Positions 8,191-17,844 are shown, counted from the stretch's first letter. The stretch: DNA of 64,000 nucleotides from Pseudanabaena sp. FACHB-1998 (GCF_014696355.1 NZ_JACJQA010000014.1:1-64000), one strand, 5' to 3'. Numbers and translations: made by a program. Notes: generated by a model from the letters alone, not told the origin.

Positions 8191-8709
8191 ATGGATAGTA
8201 CATTAGCGATCGCATACCTTGGGGCGTTAGTCCTGCTCTTAGCGGGGGTTAGCTGGTTAGTTATTCGCCAGATTTTAAAAGCTCGTAGCTTAGAAAATGT
8301 GATTTCTGAATTGCAGCCTAAGCTTCAAAAAGAAAAAGGTAGCCCCGAAGATTATTATCAACTTGGTAGTGTGTATTTACGCAAAAAGCTCTATGCTCAG
8401 GCGATCGCCCTATTTAATAAGGCTCTTAAAGAAGGCGGCGATAATATTCCCGAAGTTTATAATGCGCTTGGCTTTTCCTATTTTTCGCAAGACCAGTACG
8501 ATCTGGCGATCAAAAATTACAAAGAAGCGATCGCCTTACAAGTTGGCTATGTAACTGCGATCAATAATCTTGGTCATGCCTATGAGAAGAAAAAATTGTT
8601 ACCTCAGGCGATCGAGATGTATGAGCAGGTGTTGGTATTAGATGAAAAAAATGAAACGGCTAAGCGTCGCCTAACTTCTCTAAGAAAACAAGTAGTTCCT
8701 ACCACTTAA
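8191..8709 (+). CDS. ycf37: Ycf37-like TPR protein, photosystem I assembly
   Basis: 172 residues: one N-terminal membrane helix (about 5-27), a short linker with ARSLENVISELQPKLQKEK, then three tetratricopeptide repeats (about 54-165: YYQLGSVYLRKKLYAQAIALF, VYNALGFSYFSQDQYDLAI, AINNLGHAYEKKKLLPQAI). Size and domain order match Ycf37 of cyanobacteria and red-algal plastids, a thylakoid-anchored factor for photosystem I assembly. The residue pattern also agrees with what I recall of that family. It stands alone and is followed at once by a strong terminator. Confidence 0.72.
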   Translation: MDSTLAIAYLGALVLLLAGVSWLVIRQILKARSLENVISELQPKLQKEKGSPEDYYQLGSVYLRKKLYAQAIALFNKALKEGGDNIPEVYNALGFSYFSQDQYDLAIKNYKEAIALQVGYVTAINNLGHAYEKKKLLPQAIEMYEQVLVLDEKNETAKRRLTSLRKQVVPTT

Positions 8710-8745
8710 AACAAAAAAACCTTGCTTTGCAAGGTTTTTTTGTTT
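8709..8745. terminator. Bidirectional terminator between ycf37 and mnmA
   Basis: AAACAAAAAAACCTTGC-TTT-GCAAGGTTTTTTTGTTT, a perfect stem with A/T runs at both sides, reaching into the mnmA stop. Confidence 0.85.
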
Positions 8746-9880
8746 AGATTTTGGATTCGATTAATCCGCCGCCGAGGAGCAAGTCATCGCGATAAAATAC
8801 AGCCGCTTGTCCGGGGGTAATGCTAAATTGTGGTTCGTCAAAGATAATTTGGGCGCGATCGCCTTCTAATGGAATTACCGTTGCACCCGCAGGAACTGTA
8901 CGATAACGGACTTGCACTTCCGCATGGAAGGGAACATGGGTAGGAGCCATTGAGACCCAGTTCACTTGATTGATCTGACATTCCTGATCATGGGCTTCGG
9001 AGCGATCGCCAACAACCACTTCATTTTTAACAGGATCGAGAGCAATTACATAAAGAGGATTTGCGGCGGCTACCCCTAAACCTTTGCGTTGACCAATGGT
9101 GTAGTGATATGTGCCATCATGCTCACCCAACACATTGCCATTGGTATCAACGATTTTGCCTTGAACGGGAGTGAGATATTTATCGAGAAAGGCTCGCATT
9201 GAGCCATTTGCTTCCACAAGGCAGAGATCCATACTTTCGGGCTTTTCGGCAGTGGCTAAACCAAATTCGGCGGCGATTTTGCGGGTTTCGACTTTGGTAG
9301 TATCCCCGAGAGGAAAAATACAGCAGCTTAATTCCTCCTGTCCGACTTCATAGAGAAAATAGGATTGATCTTTGGTGTCATCAACGGCTCGGCGCAATTC
9401 ATAGCGTCCCGAATCAGCGTTAAAACTTAGCTTGGCATAATGCCCCGTTGCAATTTTATTGATGCCTAATTTTTCGCGAGCATAGGTCATCATGGGTGTA
9501 AATTTTACAGCTTTGTTGCAGCGTGAACAGGGCAGAGGTGTTGCGCCTGCGGCATAGCCTGTAACGAGATAATTAATAATGCTTTGTTCAAAGACATCAC
9601 GGCTATCGACAATTTCATGATGGATGCCTAATTCTTCGCATAGACGTGCAGCATCGACCATTCCCTCAGAACAGCATTGTCCTTTGCCTTTCATTAACCA
9701 TAGGGTTAAGCCCGTGACATCATATCCTGCACGGTGCAATAGAGCGGCGGCAACGGAACTATCAACTCCGCCAGATAATCCGACGACGACCTTTTGTTTT
9801 ACTTGCTCTGCAATTTGGACATTAGTTTGCTCTGCAATTTGAACATTAATTTGCTCTGGGGTTGAGGTTATATTTGACAT
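8744..9880 (-). CDS. mnmA: tRNA-specific 2-thiouridylase MnmA
   Basis: Makes the 2-thio group of U34 in tRNA Lys, Glu and Gln by ATP-dependent activation and sulfur transfer. The PP-loop SGGVDSS is at 36-42. The catalytic cysteine motifs PCSRCN and MDLCLVE, and the TIGQRKGLG stretch of the central domain, are present. The length of 378 is slightly more than usual because of an N-terminal extension built from a 24-bp tandem repeat (NVQIAEQ twice). A start closer to the PP-loop is possible but no other ATG is near. Single gene. Confidence 0.95.
   Translation of the reverse strand: MSNITSTPEQINVQIAEQTNVQIAEQVKQKVVVGLSGGVDSSVAAALLHRAGYDVTGLTLWLMKGKGQCCSEGMVDAARLCEELGIHHEIVDSRDVFEQSIINYLVTGYAAGATPLPCSRCNKAVKFTPMMTYAREKLGINKIATGHYAKLSFNADSGRYELRRAVDDTKDQSYFLYEVGQEELSCCIFPLGDTTKVETRKIAAEFGLATAEKPESMDLCLVEANGSMRAFLDKYLTPVQGKIVDTNGNVLGEHDGTYHYTIGQRKGLGVAAANPLYVIALDPVKNEVVVGDRSEAHDQECQINQVNWVSMAPTHVPFHAEVQVRYRTVPAGATVIPLEGDRAQIIFDEPQFSITPGQAAVFYRDDLLLGGGLIESKI
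9805..9858 (-). repeat. 24-bp tandem duplication at the mnmA 5' end
   Basis: GCTCTGCAATTTGGACATTA and the near-identical next unit repeat twice, in frame, coding for [16 protein letters not shown] ahead of the PP-loop domain. Two mismatches separate the copies. Confidence 0.8.
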
Positions 9881-9952
9881 CTAATGCGATCGAACCATTC
9901 AAACTCAATTGTAACTGCTCTTCATTAAATTTTGGCGCGATGCTTTATAAAC

Positions 9953-9997
9953 CCTGAAGATGAGTTGCGGCGCTTTGCGCTGCAACTCATCTTCAGG
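9953..9997. repeat. Family A palindrome upstream of mnmA
   Basis: CCTGAAGATGAGTTGCGGCGC-TTT-GCGCTGCAACTCATCTTCAGG, arms of 21 bp with one mismatch. It shares the GAGTTGCGGCGC core with copies at 15310, 27742, 31502, 53811 and 56583. Confidence 0.8.
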
Positions 9998-10033
9998 ATT
10001 GGGGTAACGTGAAGCCGCTATTCTCTCATTGGG

Positions 10034-10816
10034 TTAATAATCGTAAGGATTTTTAGGCTCAGCGATCGCCGTAATATTATTTGCCACAATCACAACTTGG
10101 CGTTTGCCATTGTTATTTTCCACATCCGCTTGACCTTCAATTTGTAGCCAGCGATCGGGGGGATAGTTAGACCGATTTTCAGTAATTTTGACGGGTAAAC
10201 TCACGGGATAAACATCCGCCGCACAGCAAGTAATCACAAAGCGGGTCAGCAAAAACATGTTGTCAGGCTGATCGGGAGCATGAACCACAAAACCTGTAAT
10301 TTTTGCCTTTTGACCTTTATAAGCATCTGGTTCAGGATAGGAACTGATGGTGCGTACCCATTCTACGAGGGTGCGTTCTTCAGGTCGATTGCTCGCCCGA
10401 AAGGATTTTGGGATAGTCCGAGCATCAGCAATATTTTCAATGACCCCACGATGAATAGCTTTTTCGCTAGTGAATGGGCGAGGATTAATGAATAGAGCAA
10501 TAACCGCAACTACTAAAAGTATGCTGCTACTTAAGGAGGGTTTGATCAAACTAACGTGTTGTTGATCGTTGGAGTAATTGTAGCGCCGTCTTTGCACTAC
10601 TCGCCAAGCTTCGATACCACCTACTGCCAATAAGCCTAAACCCGCGATCGCCGTAAGCGGAATGTAGTTAGGATGCACTAAAAGATATAGCTGTCCTGAC
10701 AACCAAAGCTTTGTAAGTACGATTCCCCAAGCAGCGATCGCGCAGGATTCGAGCCAAGGTAGAAACTTTTTCCAGTAGCTATTTATACGTGAAGAATTGG
10801 CGGAGCGAGATGACAT
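10034..10816 (-). CDS. TIGR03943 / DUF1980 family membrane protein
   Basis: 260 residues. Two membrane helices near the N-terminus (about 22-44 and 52-70), a third at about 95-112, then a soluble C-terminal domain with the family's KITGFVVH, FVITCCAADVYPVSLPV and WLQIEGQ segments. Members usually pair with a DUF318-type permease and have been linked to metal handling. No such permease is next to it here. The CC pair inside ITCCAADV is a family hallmark. Function is not established. Confidence 0.75.
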   Translation of the reverse strand: MSSRSANSSRINSYWKKFLPWLESCAIAAWGIVLTKLWLSGQLYLLVHPNYIPLTAIAGLGLLAVGGIEAWRVVQRRRYNYSNDQQHVSLIKPSLSSSILLVVAVIALFINPRPFTSEKAIHRGVIENIADARTIPKSFRASNRPEERTLVEWVRTISSYPEPDAYKGQKAKITGFVVHAPDQPDNMFLLTRFVITCCAADVYPVSLPVKITENRSNYPPDRWLQIEGQADVENNNGKRQVVIVANNITAIAEPKNPYDY

Positions 10817-10861
10817 GTAAAAGTGTTAGAAATTAAGCGACGTTTCAGTAAGTATAGCTAT

Positions 10862-10906
10862 AAATGAGATTGGGCTTCTTGCTAAGCGGGAAGCCCAATC
10901 TCATTT
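10862..10906. repeat. Palindrome between two minus-strand genes
   Basis: AAATGAGATTGGGCTT and its complement around a 13-nt loop. Confidence 0.7.
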
Positions 10907-10914
10907 CCTAAAAA

Positions 10915-10959
10915 AATAATAAGGATGGGCGGCGCTTCGCGCCGCCCATCCTTATTATT
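10915..10959 (-). terminator. Palindrome at the 3' end of the TpsB gene
   Basis: AATAATAAGGATGGGCGGCGC-TTC-GCGCCGCCCATCCTTATT, about 21-bp arms, 6 nt after the stop at 10965. Confidence 0.7.
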
Positions 10960-10964
10960 TGAAC

Positions 10965-12734
10965 TTAAAAGCCAGTAATCTGTAATGAAAAAAATAGGCT
11001 TTGGGGCTGAGAGGCATTGGTGGCAAAGTTTGTTGAAACCAATTGGGCTGCCCATTCTAACTTTGCTCGAAAATTAGGATTAATTTCCCATCTCAATCCC
11101 AGTCCCGTACTCCCTAGAATTCCTGCAAAACTATTAGGTGAATTATTCCACACTGCACCAAAATCAATGAATGGAGCAACTTGGATTAGCCCGATCGCCT
11201 CACTGCGTAATATCGGAAATCTTAATTCCATAGAACTACTAACACCACTATCACCCACATATAAACTTTGGCGATAACCCCGAATTGTATCAACCCCACC
11301 AAGCCCAAACTGCTCAGTAGGTAATAGAGATTGACTAGTTAACTGCGCTCCTAAACGAAAAATGGAAATGGCATCCTTGTCCAAAGCCTGCACCCATTGA
11401 AATTGTCCCTGCCAACTCAAAAAACGACCATCCGTTCCCGTGTTATTTACCGTTGAGTCAAAGATTCCTAGCCCTACATTAAATTGCGATCGCGCCGCCA
11501 GCACTTGGTCGATCGTTCGACCAATCCATTCTTGACTAAAGCGTAAAACATTAACAACGGAACGTCCATTTTCGGAACCAATGGAAAATGAAAAAGGAAT
11601 ATTGCCAAAGAGAAAATCATTGCTTTCTCGCCGTTCCAAGGTCAAACCTAAGGATAGTTCGCTGGTGGGATGGCGGAAGAGAAAATGACGATAACCGATC
11701 GCTACAGTTTGCGATCGGCTATTGATATCAATCAATGAAAATGGCTTTTCGACAATTCGACTATTGTTGGAGTTATATCGCAGTTGTAAATCATCTTGAG
11801 CATTTAAAGGTAAGTCATATTGAATTCCATATTTTCTTGTACCTTCTGTCCCTGACGCATCAATGCGAAGACTATCGCCTAAGCCAGTTAAATTGCGATA
11901 GCCTAGAGAAGCATACACGCCCAAAGAGCCAACACTGGGGGACTCTCGATTATCAACTATGAGAGAACTTGACCAAGGATCATTTTCTTTTAGTTCTATT
12001 TGCAATACACTTCTGCCGACGGTTCTACCTGCTTTGAGGTCGGCTTGAATTGAACTAAATAGAGGATCAAGTTGCAATAATTGTAATCCTTCTTCTAAAT
12101 TACGGATATTAAGAGGTCGAGAACCTGCGGGGATCATCCGCGATCGCACATAGTCTTCTTGCAATCGTGATAAACCATTAATATCTATGCGTTCTAGTTC
12201 CCCTTCAATTACTTGAATAGAAATAATGCCATTTTTAAAATCCTGAGCTTGTAATGGCAAAAAAGCACCAGAGGTAAGATAACCGCTATTGATGTAAAGG
12301 TCAGTAATAATAGAACGAATTGCTAATAAGTCTTGGATTGTGGCATTTTTTCCTAGATAGGGCTTAACGACCTGTTGTAACTCTGCCTCGGAAAAAACGG
12401 TACTCCCTAAAACTTTAATTTCTCTTATCAATACATCAGTTTCAGGGATAATTGAATCGTTTAATTGGGAAGGAGGGGGTGGGATGGAAGGAGGAGATTG
12501 AAAGGGGGGAAATGGTTGAGGCTTGGGTAGGGTATCGGGTAAGGCGGGTAGGTTACTGGGTTCCGTAGGTCGAGGAATTGCTTGGGCGATCGCCTCAAAT
12601 TCCTTGCTTGAGTCATTGATAGAGCTACTTATCAAAATGAGGAGGCTATTTGCAAATATTGATGCTATCAATAAAAGCGAAAGTTGATATTTCACTTTAG
12701 GCAATTTATCAGAACTCTTTGCGCGTAACATCAT
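10965..12734 (-). CDS. TpsB/ShlB/FhaC-family outer membrane secretion porin
   Basis: Two-partner secretion transporter that exports a TpsA protein through the outer membrane. The start is placed at ATG 12734 because GGAAGG lies just before it; upstream starts lack one. The order is: basic N-terminus and a hydrophobic signal region (LLLIASIFANSLLILI), a proline-rich linker, the POTRA-2 type domain (EIKVLGSTVFSEAELQQVV to IEGELERIDINGL), the ShlB domain, and a C-terminal barrel ending in phenylalanine (FFSLQITGF). 589 residues, normal length. No filamentous partner gene is in the window, so its cargo is unknown. Confidence 0.88.
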   Translation of the reverse strand: MMLRAKSSDKLPKVKYQLSLLLIASIFANSLLILISSSINDSSKEFEAIAQAIPRPTEPSNLPALPDTLPKPQPFPPFQSPPSIPPPPSQLNDSIIPETDVLIREIKVLGSTVFSEAELQQVVKPYLGKNATIQDLLAIRSIITDLYINSGYLTSGAFLPLQAQDFKNGIISIQVIEGELERIDINGLSRLQEDYVRSRMIPAGSRPLNIRNLEEGLQLLQLDPLFSSIQADLKAGRTVGRSVLQIELKENDPWSSSLIVDNRESPSVGSLGVYASLGYRNLTGLGDSLRIDASGTEGTRKYGIQYDLPLNAQDDLQLRYNSNNSRIVEKPFSLIDINSRSQTVAIGYRHFLFRHPTSELSLGLTLERRESNDFLFGNIPFSFSIGSENGRSVVNVLRFSQEWIGRTIDQVLAARSQFNVGLGIFDSTVNNTGTDGRFLSWQGQFQWVQALDKDAISIFRLGAQLTSQSLLPTEQFGLGGVDTIRGYRQSLYVGDSGVSSSMELRFPILRSEAIGLIQVAPFIDFGAVWNNSPNSFAGILGSTGLGLRWEINPNFRAKLEWAAQLVSTNFATNASQPQSLFFSLQITGF

Positions 12735-12756
12735 ACTGCCTTCCCAGACAAAAATC

Positions 12757-12859
12757 ATACCCAATCACAAAAGTGTGACAACACTTTTGTGATTAAAAAA
12801 ACAAACCCAGTCAGTTTTTTTAAATGAAGAAATGGCGTAGCCATTTCTTCATTTGGTAT
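12757..12859. repeat. Dispersed repeat family C, copy 2
   Basis: Begins ATACCCAATCACAAAAGTGT and ends TTTGGTAT, with the same GAAGAAATGGC-GTA-GCCATTTCTTC hairpin as 1310-1414. It lies just upstream of the TpsB start. Confidence 0.75.
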
Positions 12860-12991
12860 TACTAGTACTAGCTTACTTACGCAATACCCCCAACATTATG
12901 CTTAGGCTATAAAATAGGAGTATATGTGATGATAAATACACTAAATCCGTAAATATAGCTAGATCTCATTAATTTTTCAAGGAAATTAAGC

Positions 12992-14149
12992 ATGAAAATC
13001 GAACAATCTAGATGGACGGCAAAACAAGGGTGGGAAACTGAGACAACATTATCTAGTTCTGACTTACCTGCACAATTAGTAACCGCACAATTAGTATTGA
13101 TGTTTGGTGATACTGAGGTTCTAAAGACTCAAAAATCTCTGCAACATCTTAAAAGTGTCTACCCGACTGCGCATATTTTAGGTTGTTCGACCGCAGGAGA
13201 AATTTATAATACACAAGTTAGTGACGGCGCAGTAGTAGCAACAGCGATCGAGTTTGAACATAGTCAAATCAAAGGAAATTTTCTGCGGATAGAGGATACT
13301 GCCCACAGCTTTGATGCTGGTGCAAAGTTGGCGCAAACTTTTGAGACCAAAGGATTAGTGCATTTATTTGTGCTATCGGATGGGTTGAGCGTTAATGGTA
13401 GCGACTTAATATTGGGCTTACGATCGCAATTACCTGAGGCGGTCACCATTACTGGAGGGCTTTCTGGCGATGGTTCGCGGTTTCAAGAAACCTTAGTAAT
13501 TTGGGATGAGTTGATTGATCGCGGAGTAATCGCCGCTATTGGCATTTATAGCGATCGCCTCAAAATTGGTTATGGATCTCTGGGAGGATGGACAACCTTT
13601 GGTCCCAAAAGAATGGTTACTAAATCCAAGGGTAACGTGTTATACGAACTAGATGGTCTATCGGCGCTAGAACTATATAAAAAATATCTTGGTGACTATG
13701 CCTCTGGTCTGCCTGCTACAGGCTTATTATTTCCGCTTAGTTTATATAACTCGACAGGCGATCGCTCAGTGGTTCGTACCATCTTGGCAGTGGATGAGGA
13801 CAAGCAAAATCTCACATTTGCGGGGGATGTCCCAGAGGGGAGCATTGTCCAATTGATGCAGGCAAACTTTAACCGCTTGGTGGATGGAGCTATTTCAGCC
13901 GCTCAAACTAGCATTAGTCCTATGGAAAATGGCTCTGCTGATCTGGCAATTTTAATTAGTTGTGTAGGACGAAAACTAGTATTAAAACAACGAATCGAAG
14001 AAGAAGTGGAAGGAGTAAGAGAAATTATGGGAAACAAAACCGTATTAACGGGTTTTTATTCCTATGGCGAAATTGCTCCTGCTGGTTTTGGGAAGTGTTG
14101 CGAACTCCACAATCAAACGATGACAATTACAACATTTTCTGAGCAATAG
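12992..14149 (+). CDS. FIST domain sensor protein
   Basis: 385 residues with the FIST N domain (about 30-225: VLMFGDTEVL, ILGCSTAGEI, FVLSDGLSVNGSDLILGL, ITGGLSGDG) and the FIST C domain (about 226-365: LYKKYLG, FPLSL, DVPEGSIVQLM, ending in GFYSYGEIAP). FIST domains are thought to bind small ligands such as amino acids. The protein has no membrane helix and no output domain. It is followed 16 bp later by a histidine kinase gene on the same strand, so it is probably the sensing half of that kinase. Ribosome site AAGGAAAT lies before ATG 12992. Confidence 0.85.
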   Translation: MKIEQSRWTAKQGWETETTLSSSDLPAQLVTAQLVLMFGDTEVLKTQKSLQHLKSVYPTAHILGCSTAGEIYNTQVSDGAVVATAIEFEHSQIKGNFLRIEDTAHSFDAGAKLAQTFETKGLVHLFVLSDGLSVNGSDLILGLRSQLPEAVTITGGLSGDGSRFQETLVIWDELIDRGVIAAIGIYSDRLKIGYGSLGGWTTFGPKRMVTKSKGNVLYELDGLSALELYKKYLGDYASGLPATGLLFPLSLYNSTGDRSVVRTILAVDEDKQNLTFAGDVPEGSIVQLMQANFNRLVDGAISAAQTSISPMENGSADLAILISCVGRKLVLKQRIEEEVEGVREIMGNKTVLTGFYSYGEIAPAGFGKCCELHNQTMTITTFSEQ

Positions 14150-14165
14150 CTTTTTATTTAAACCA

Positions 14166-15293
14166 ATGCACCGCTTACTCCAGCGTCAAATCAAAAAACA
14201 CTTTGGCAATCTTGATTCTATTCCTTCGGAATGGCAAGGTTTTCTGGATGCCATTGATGAGGCTTATTGTCAGTATGATGATGATCACAAAATGATTGAG
14301 CGTTCATTGGAACTAAGCTCTGAGGAGCTTTTGCAAGCTAATCATCAATTGCGGGTTCTGCTCACCACAGTTGAGGGACAGGTTTCTGAACGGACTTTAG
14401 AATTGACTAAGGCTAACTTAGAACTAGAAAAGGCTTTAATTGATCTTCAAAATACACAGGTACATCTAATTCAAGCTGAGAAAATGTCTTCTCTAGGACA
14501 ACTAATTGCTGGAATTGCCCATGAAATTAATAATCCTGTGAATTTTATTCATGGAAATCTAAATTATTTAGGAGATTACACGAGAGATTTATTGAAATTT
14601 GTCAAGTCAATGGAGCAATGTTGCCCTGTCATGACTAAAGACATGCGAAGTCTCGCTGAAGAGATTGATTTAAATTTTATTCAAGATGATTTGCCTAAAA
14701 TAATTAAATCAATGGAAGTAGGCACAAAGCGCATTCGCGAGATTGTCCTTTCCCTAAGAAATTTTTCGCATATGGACGAGGTGGAGTTTAAAAGGGTAGA
14801 TATCCATCAGGGACTCGATGATACATTGCTAATTCTCGACCATCGCCTCCGATTTAATGCTAATGCTCCCGATATTCAAATTATTAAGCAATATGGGGAT
14901 TTACCCTTAATAAGTTGCTATCCCGGACAGCTAAATCAAGTCTTTGTAAATATTCTGGCTAATGCGATCGATGCGTTGGAGGAATCACAATTACAGGCAA
15001 ATGCTCAAACTGCTAATGACTATGTTTCGCCCTTTATTCGGATTCAAACTAAGTTAATTAGCGATCGCTATGTTGAGATTGCAATTATAGATAATGGAGG
15101 GGGGATTCCTGAAGAAATTCAACAAAAAATATTTAATCCATTTTTTACGACTAAACCCGTTGGCAAGGGAACAGGAATGGGCATGGCGATCAGTTATCAA
15201 ATAGTGACTGAAAAACATCAAGGTAAATTAACCTGCACGTCGGTAGTAGGAAAAGGTACTAACTTTAGTATTCAGATTCCTATAGCAATGTAA
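14166..15293 (+). CDS. Cytoplasmic sensor histidine kinase partnered with FIST protein
   Basis: 375 residues. An N-terminal coiled coil (about 45-105) leads into a HisKA-type H box GIAHEINNPVNFIHGN, with the phospho-accepting His at 119. The ATPase domain follows, with the N box (NQVFVNILANAIDALEE), G1 (DNGGGIPEE), an F box (PFFTTKPVGKGTG) and G2. There is no sensory or membrane domain of its own, which fits signal input from the FIST protein encoded just upstream. No response regulator is adjacent. Confidence 0.9.
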   Translation: MHRLLQRQIKKHFGNLDSIPSEWQGFLDAIDEAYCQYDDDHKMIERSLELSSEELLQANHQLRVLLTTVEGQVSERTLELTKANLELEKALIDLQNTQVHLIQAEKMSSLGQLIAGIAHEINNPVNFIHGNLNYLGDYTRDLLKFVKSMEQCCPVMTKDMRSLAEEIDLNFIQDDLPKIIKSMEVGTKRIREIVLSLRNFSHMDEVEFKRVDIHQGLDDTLLILDHRLRFNANAPDIQIIKQYGDLPLISCYPGQLNQVFVNILANAIDALEESQLQANAQTANDYVSPFIRIQTKLISDRYVEIAIIDNGGGIPEEIQQKIFNPFFTTKPVGKGTGMGMAISYQIVTEKHQGKLTCTSVVGKGTNFSIQIPIAM

Positions 15294-15309
15294 GTCTTGC
15301 TAAGGACAT

Positions 15310-15364
15310 AAAACCCCAAAAGCGAGTTGCGGCCCGAAGCGCTGCAACTCGCTTTTGGGGTTTT
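15310..15364 (+). repeat. Family A palindrome after the kinase gene
   Basis: AAAACCCCAAAAGCGAGTTG to its complement, with a CCGAAGC loop region. Its outer flanks match, in inverted order, those of the copy at 31502. Confidence 0.8.
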
Positions 15365-15393
15365 GGTTTTTTGTACTGGCTAACTTGCTATAT

Positions 15394-15442
15394 AAACAAA
15401 TAAGGAATTGCTTCACGCAGTGAAGCAATTCCTTATTTGTTT
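15394..15442. terminator. Bidirectional terminator between the kinase gene and cpcD
   Basis: AAACAAATAAGGAATTGCTT and its complement around CGCAG, 16 bp beyond the cpcD stop. Confidence 0.75.
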
Positions 15443-15457
15443 TCACTGACTGTAAGA

Positions 15458-15676
15458 CTATTCTTCGTTAGCTTGCAATGGGCGAATATTCACAATTTTG
15501 CCACCGAGACGAGTGATGCTACGCATCTTTTCGTTCATACGGTTGTAGGGAACTTTAATGAAAACATTGTCACACGCATTTAAGGTGTAGTTGCTGTTGT
15601 ATGGTTGCTCGTAGATATTGAGACCAGATACTTCGTAGAGGAAGAAACGGTTGTCTGTAGAAGAGGGAGGAATCAT
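15458..15676 (-). CDS. cpcD: Phycocyanin rod-capping linker CpcD
   Basis: A small linker that ends phycocyanin rods. The 72 residues are almost entirely one CpcD domain: RFFLYEVSGL, then VFIKVPYNRMNEKMRSITRL, then GGKIVNIRPL. It is slightly shorter at the N-terminus than typical 80-residue members, and the start ATG 15676 has no obvious ribosome site, so translation may depend on upstream genes. It is the last gene of the cpc cluster on the minus strand. Confidence 0.93.
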   Translation of the reverse strand: MIPPSSTDNRFFLYEVSGLNIYEQPYNSNYTLNACDNVFIKVPYNRMNEKMRSITRLGGKIVNIRPLQANEE

Positions 15677-15715
15677 ATAAACAAGTTCTAAATAATTTAA
15701 TAGAGTTAATTTTGG

Positions 15716-15754
15716 GTTAGATGTGACACAGACAGTGTTCGTGCCACATCTAAC
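15716..15754 (-). repeat. Hairpin between the second rod linker gene and cpcD
   Basis: GTTAGATGTG and its complement, with a CAC/GTG extension and one mismatch, around an AGACAGTGTTCGT loop. Confidence 0.65.
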
Positions 15755-15803
15755 TTAGAAACACCAAATAGCTAAGACCAAATAGCTAAGAGTGCTTCTA
15801 AAA

Positions 15804-16670
15804 TTATTGAGCAATAGTTACGCTAGCAACTTTGCCACCCATTTTATTGATGCGTTGCAAGGTGTTAGACAATTCTGCGTAGGAAACGATGTATTCGCGG
15901 TTGCTACGACGAACCTTAGGATATTGGGGTAAGGAAACAGCAGCAACTTCAATTCTGTAAAGGCGATCGCCCGATCCTACAGAAGAACGACCAAACGCAC
16001 GGGTGGTCATCGTACCCTTAGCAGGACGATAGGCAAATCCTTCGTTGCTGCCAGAAGCGCCAACAATTGTAGAAACAGTATTTTGAGCAAGCTCAGTAGC
16101 TAGTCTGGAGCTGCTGCCTTCTAGCTGTGAGCGATCGCTATTAGCATAACCACGATAGAGGCGGAACATTCTAGTAAAGCCTACGGTTTGGCTACCAGTA
16201 TTTACTTTGAAATCACGGTAGAAAGGAACCGTGGAATCACCAAAGTTGGCTTCATATTCTGCTGAATCAATATAAGAATCAATGTCAGCATCATAGCCTT
16301 CAGTTTGGTAGCGATCGAGATGCTCGATTACTTCAGCTTCGCTATAAGGAGCGCGTCCCAAAAGATGCTTGAAGTTTAACTCAATTACACGAGTGTGGAA
16401 ATTAGAATAGAGAAACTTAGTCTTGTATAGTTCTGATTTTGCGACTGCACGGACGAAATCACGTACATTAATTTGTCCATTGGTCAGCAAAGATTCAAGC
16501 CCAACAAGGCGCTCAGATTGCATGATGTAATCATTGCCCAATACATGACGATAGACTGCATTAATTACAGCCTTCGCATTTTCTGGAGTCCAATTTGGAC
16601 GTAATTCAGTGACATTGTTTTCACTATAAGCAACAGTTCCCAAACGGGAGGCAGCATTTGTAATTGCCAC
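15804..16670 (-). CDS. cpcC: Phycobilisome rod linker CpcC (second copy)
   Basis: 288 residues. The PBS linker domain (about 20-150) has [28 protein letters not shown] and [17 protein letters not shown]-terminal CpcD domain (about 235-288) has [25 protein letters not shown] and [11 protein letters not shown]. It joins phycocyanin hexamers within rods. The start is GTG 16670, supported by AAAGGAGAATAAATC just before it. It shares most of its sequence pattern with the linker encoded next to it, so they look like a tandem duplication that has diverged. Confidence 0.93.
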   Translation of the reverse strand: MAITNAASRLGTVAYSENNVTELRPNWTPENAKAVINAVYRHVLGNDYIMQSERLVGLESLLTNGQINVRDFVRAVAKSELYKTKFLYSNFHTRVIELNFKHLLGRAPYSEAEVIEHLDRYQTEGYDADIDSYIDSAEYEANFGDSTVPFYRDFKVNTGSQTVGFTRMFRLYRGYANSDRSQLEGSSSRLATELAQNTVSTIVGASGSNEGFAYRPAKGTMTTRAFGRSSVGSGDRLYRIEVAAVSLPQYPKVRRSNREYIVSYAELSNTLQRINKMGGKVASVTIAQ

Positions 16671-16875
16671 GATTTATTCTCCTTTTGTATTTAAGCAAAT
16701 TGAAATTGGATCACAGCCAAAGTCTTATTAAAAATATTGGTTTATCTAGAAAAAGTAGTATTTTGTGAAGTAATCAAGCATCAAGCTTAGGAATACTGAG
16801 CCTGTCGCTGGACTACTTCATTTAACTATCCAAATAGACAAATCAATATCTTTAATAAAACCTTAGATGAACACA

Positions 16876-17694
16876 CTATGCAAGAGTGATTTGGGTAATG
16901 CGACTACCGCGCTTGTTTAATCTTTGCAAAGTCGGTGAAAGTTGGTCGTAAGTAACCAAATATTCACGGACGCTGCGACGGATTTGGGTGGTGCGTCCGT
17001 TATTCGACTGCACAGCACTCACGCGATAGAGTTGTCCGCGAGAGTCACAAGTGTTACCTGCTAAACCTTGTCCAAAGGTAGCGGTGCGAATAGGGGCAGC
17101 ATTATTACGTGCTAGATCGTCAGCCAGCCAAGTCGATTTGTTTTTGCCTTGAACGTTATCGCTGTTTGCATATCCACGATAAAGCTGAAACATGCGAGTG
17201 AACCCTACGGTTCTCTGACCGCTTTGGTATGCGAAACCTCGGTAATAAGGAACAATCGACTCGCCAAAATTATCTTGATATTCGGCTGAATCAATGTAAG
17301 AATTGATTTCCGCTTCGTAGCCTTCTTCAACGTAGCGATTTAAATGCTCTGAGATCTCCGCTTCATCATTGGGAGCGCGTCCCAAAAGATGTTTAAAGTT
17401 CAATTCAATAAAACGAGTATTTGGAACAGAGGAAAAAAACTTTGCTCGATACAAGTTTGACTGAGCTAATGCGCGAACAAAATCTCGTACGGTGATATTG
17501 CCACTAGCAAGCAGAGACTCAGCACCAACTAAGCGCTCGGATGCCATTAGATGGGAATTGCCAAAAACTTGGCGATTAGCAGCAGCAATTACGGCTATAA
17601 CATCTGCTCCAGTCCAATTTGCCTTTAACTCTATAGGAGAAGCATTAACAAAAGGCTCAAAACCTAGACGAATAGCAGAAGTAGAACTTGTCAT
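16876..17694 (-). CDS. cpcC: Phycobilisome rod linker CpcC (first copy)
   Basis: 272 residues with the same two-domain layout: linker domain (about 20-150; [43 protein letters not shown]) and CpcD domain (about 220-272; [32 protein letters not shown]). It lies after cpcA, separated by about 260 bp with three hairpins, so its mRNA level is probably lower than that of cpcBA. ATG 17694 has AAGGAG-like sequence upstream (TTAAGGAGC). Confidence 0.93.
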   Translation of the reverse strand: MTSSTSAIRLGFEPFVNASPIELKANWTGADVIAVIAAANRQVFGNSHLMASERLVGAESLLASGNITVRDFVRALAQSNLYRAKFFSSVPNTRFIELNFKHLLGRAPNDEAEISEHLNRYVEEGYEAEINSYIDSAEYQDNFGESIVPYYRGFAYQSGQRTVGFTRMFQLYRGYANSDNVQGKNKSTWLADDLARNNAAPIRTATFGQGLAGNTCDSRGQLYRVSAVQSNNGRTTQIRRSVREYLVTYDQLSPTLQRLNKRGSRITQITLA

Positions 17695-17756
17695 ACTAAA
17701 GCTCCTTAAAAAAGTTTTAAAAAATTAAAAAAAATCTGACGCTTAAAGAATTTAGA

Positions 17757-17793
17757 GTGATGATATGCCTTGCTTAGCAAGGCATATCATCAC
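17757..17793 (-). terminator. cpcA-cpcC hairpin 3
   Basis: GTGATGATATGCCTTGC-TTA-GCAAGGCATATCATCAC, a perfect 17-bp stem, the most distal of three hairpins after cpcA. Confidence 0.7.
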
Positions 17794-17810
17794 TTTTATC
17801 TATATAGAAA

Positions 17811-17844
17811 ACGGTAAGCAATCCCCGTAGGGCTTACTTACCGT
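17811..17844 (-). terminator. cpcA-cpcC hairpin 2
   Basis: ACGGTAAG pairs with CTTACCGT, and inner AGCCCTACGGGG can extend it. Confidence 0.55.
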
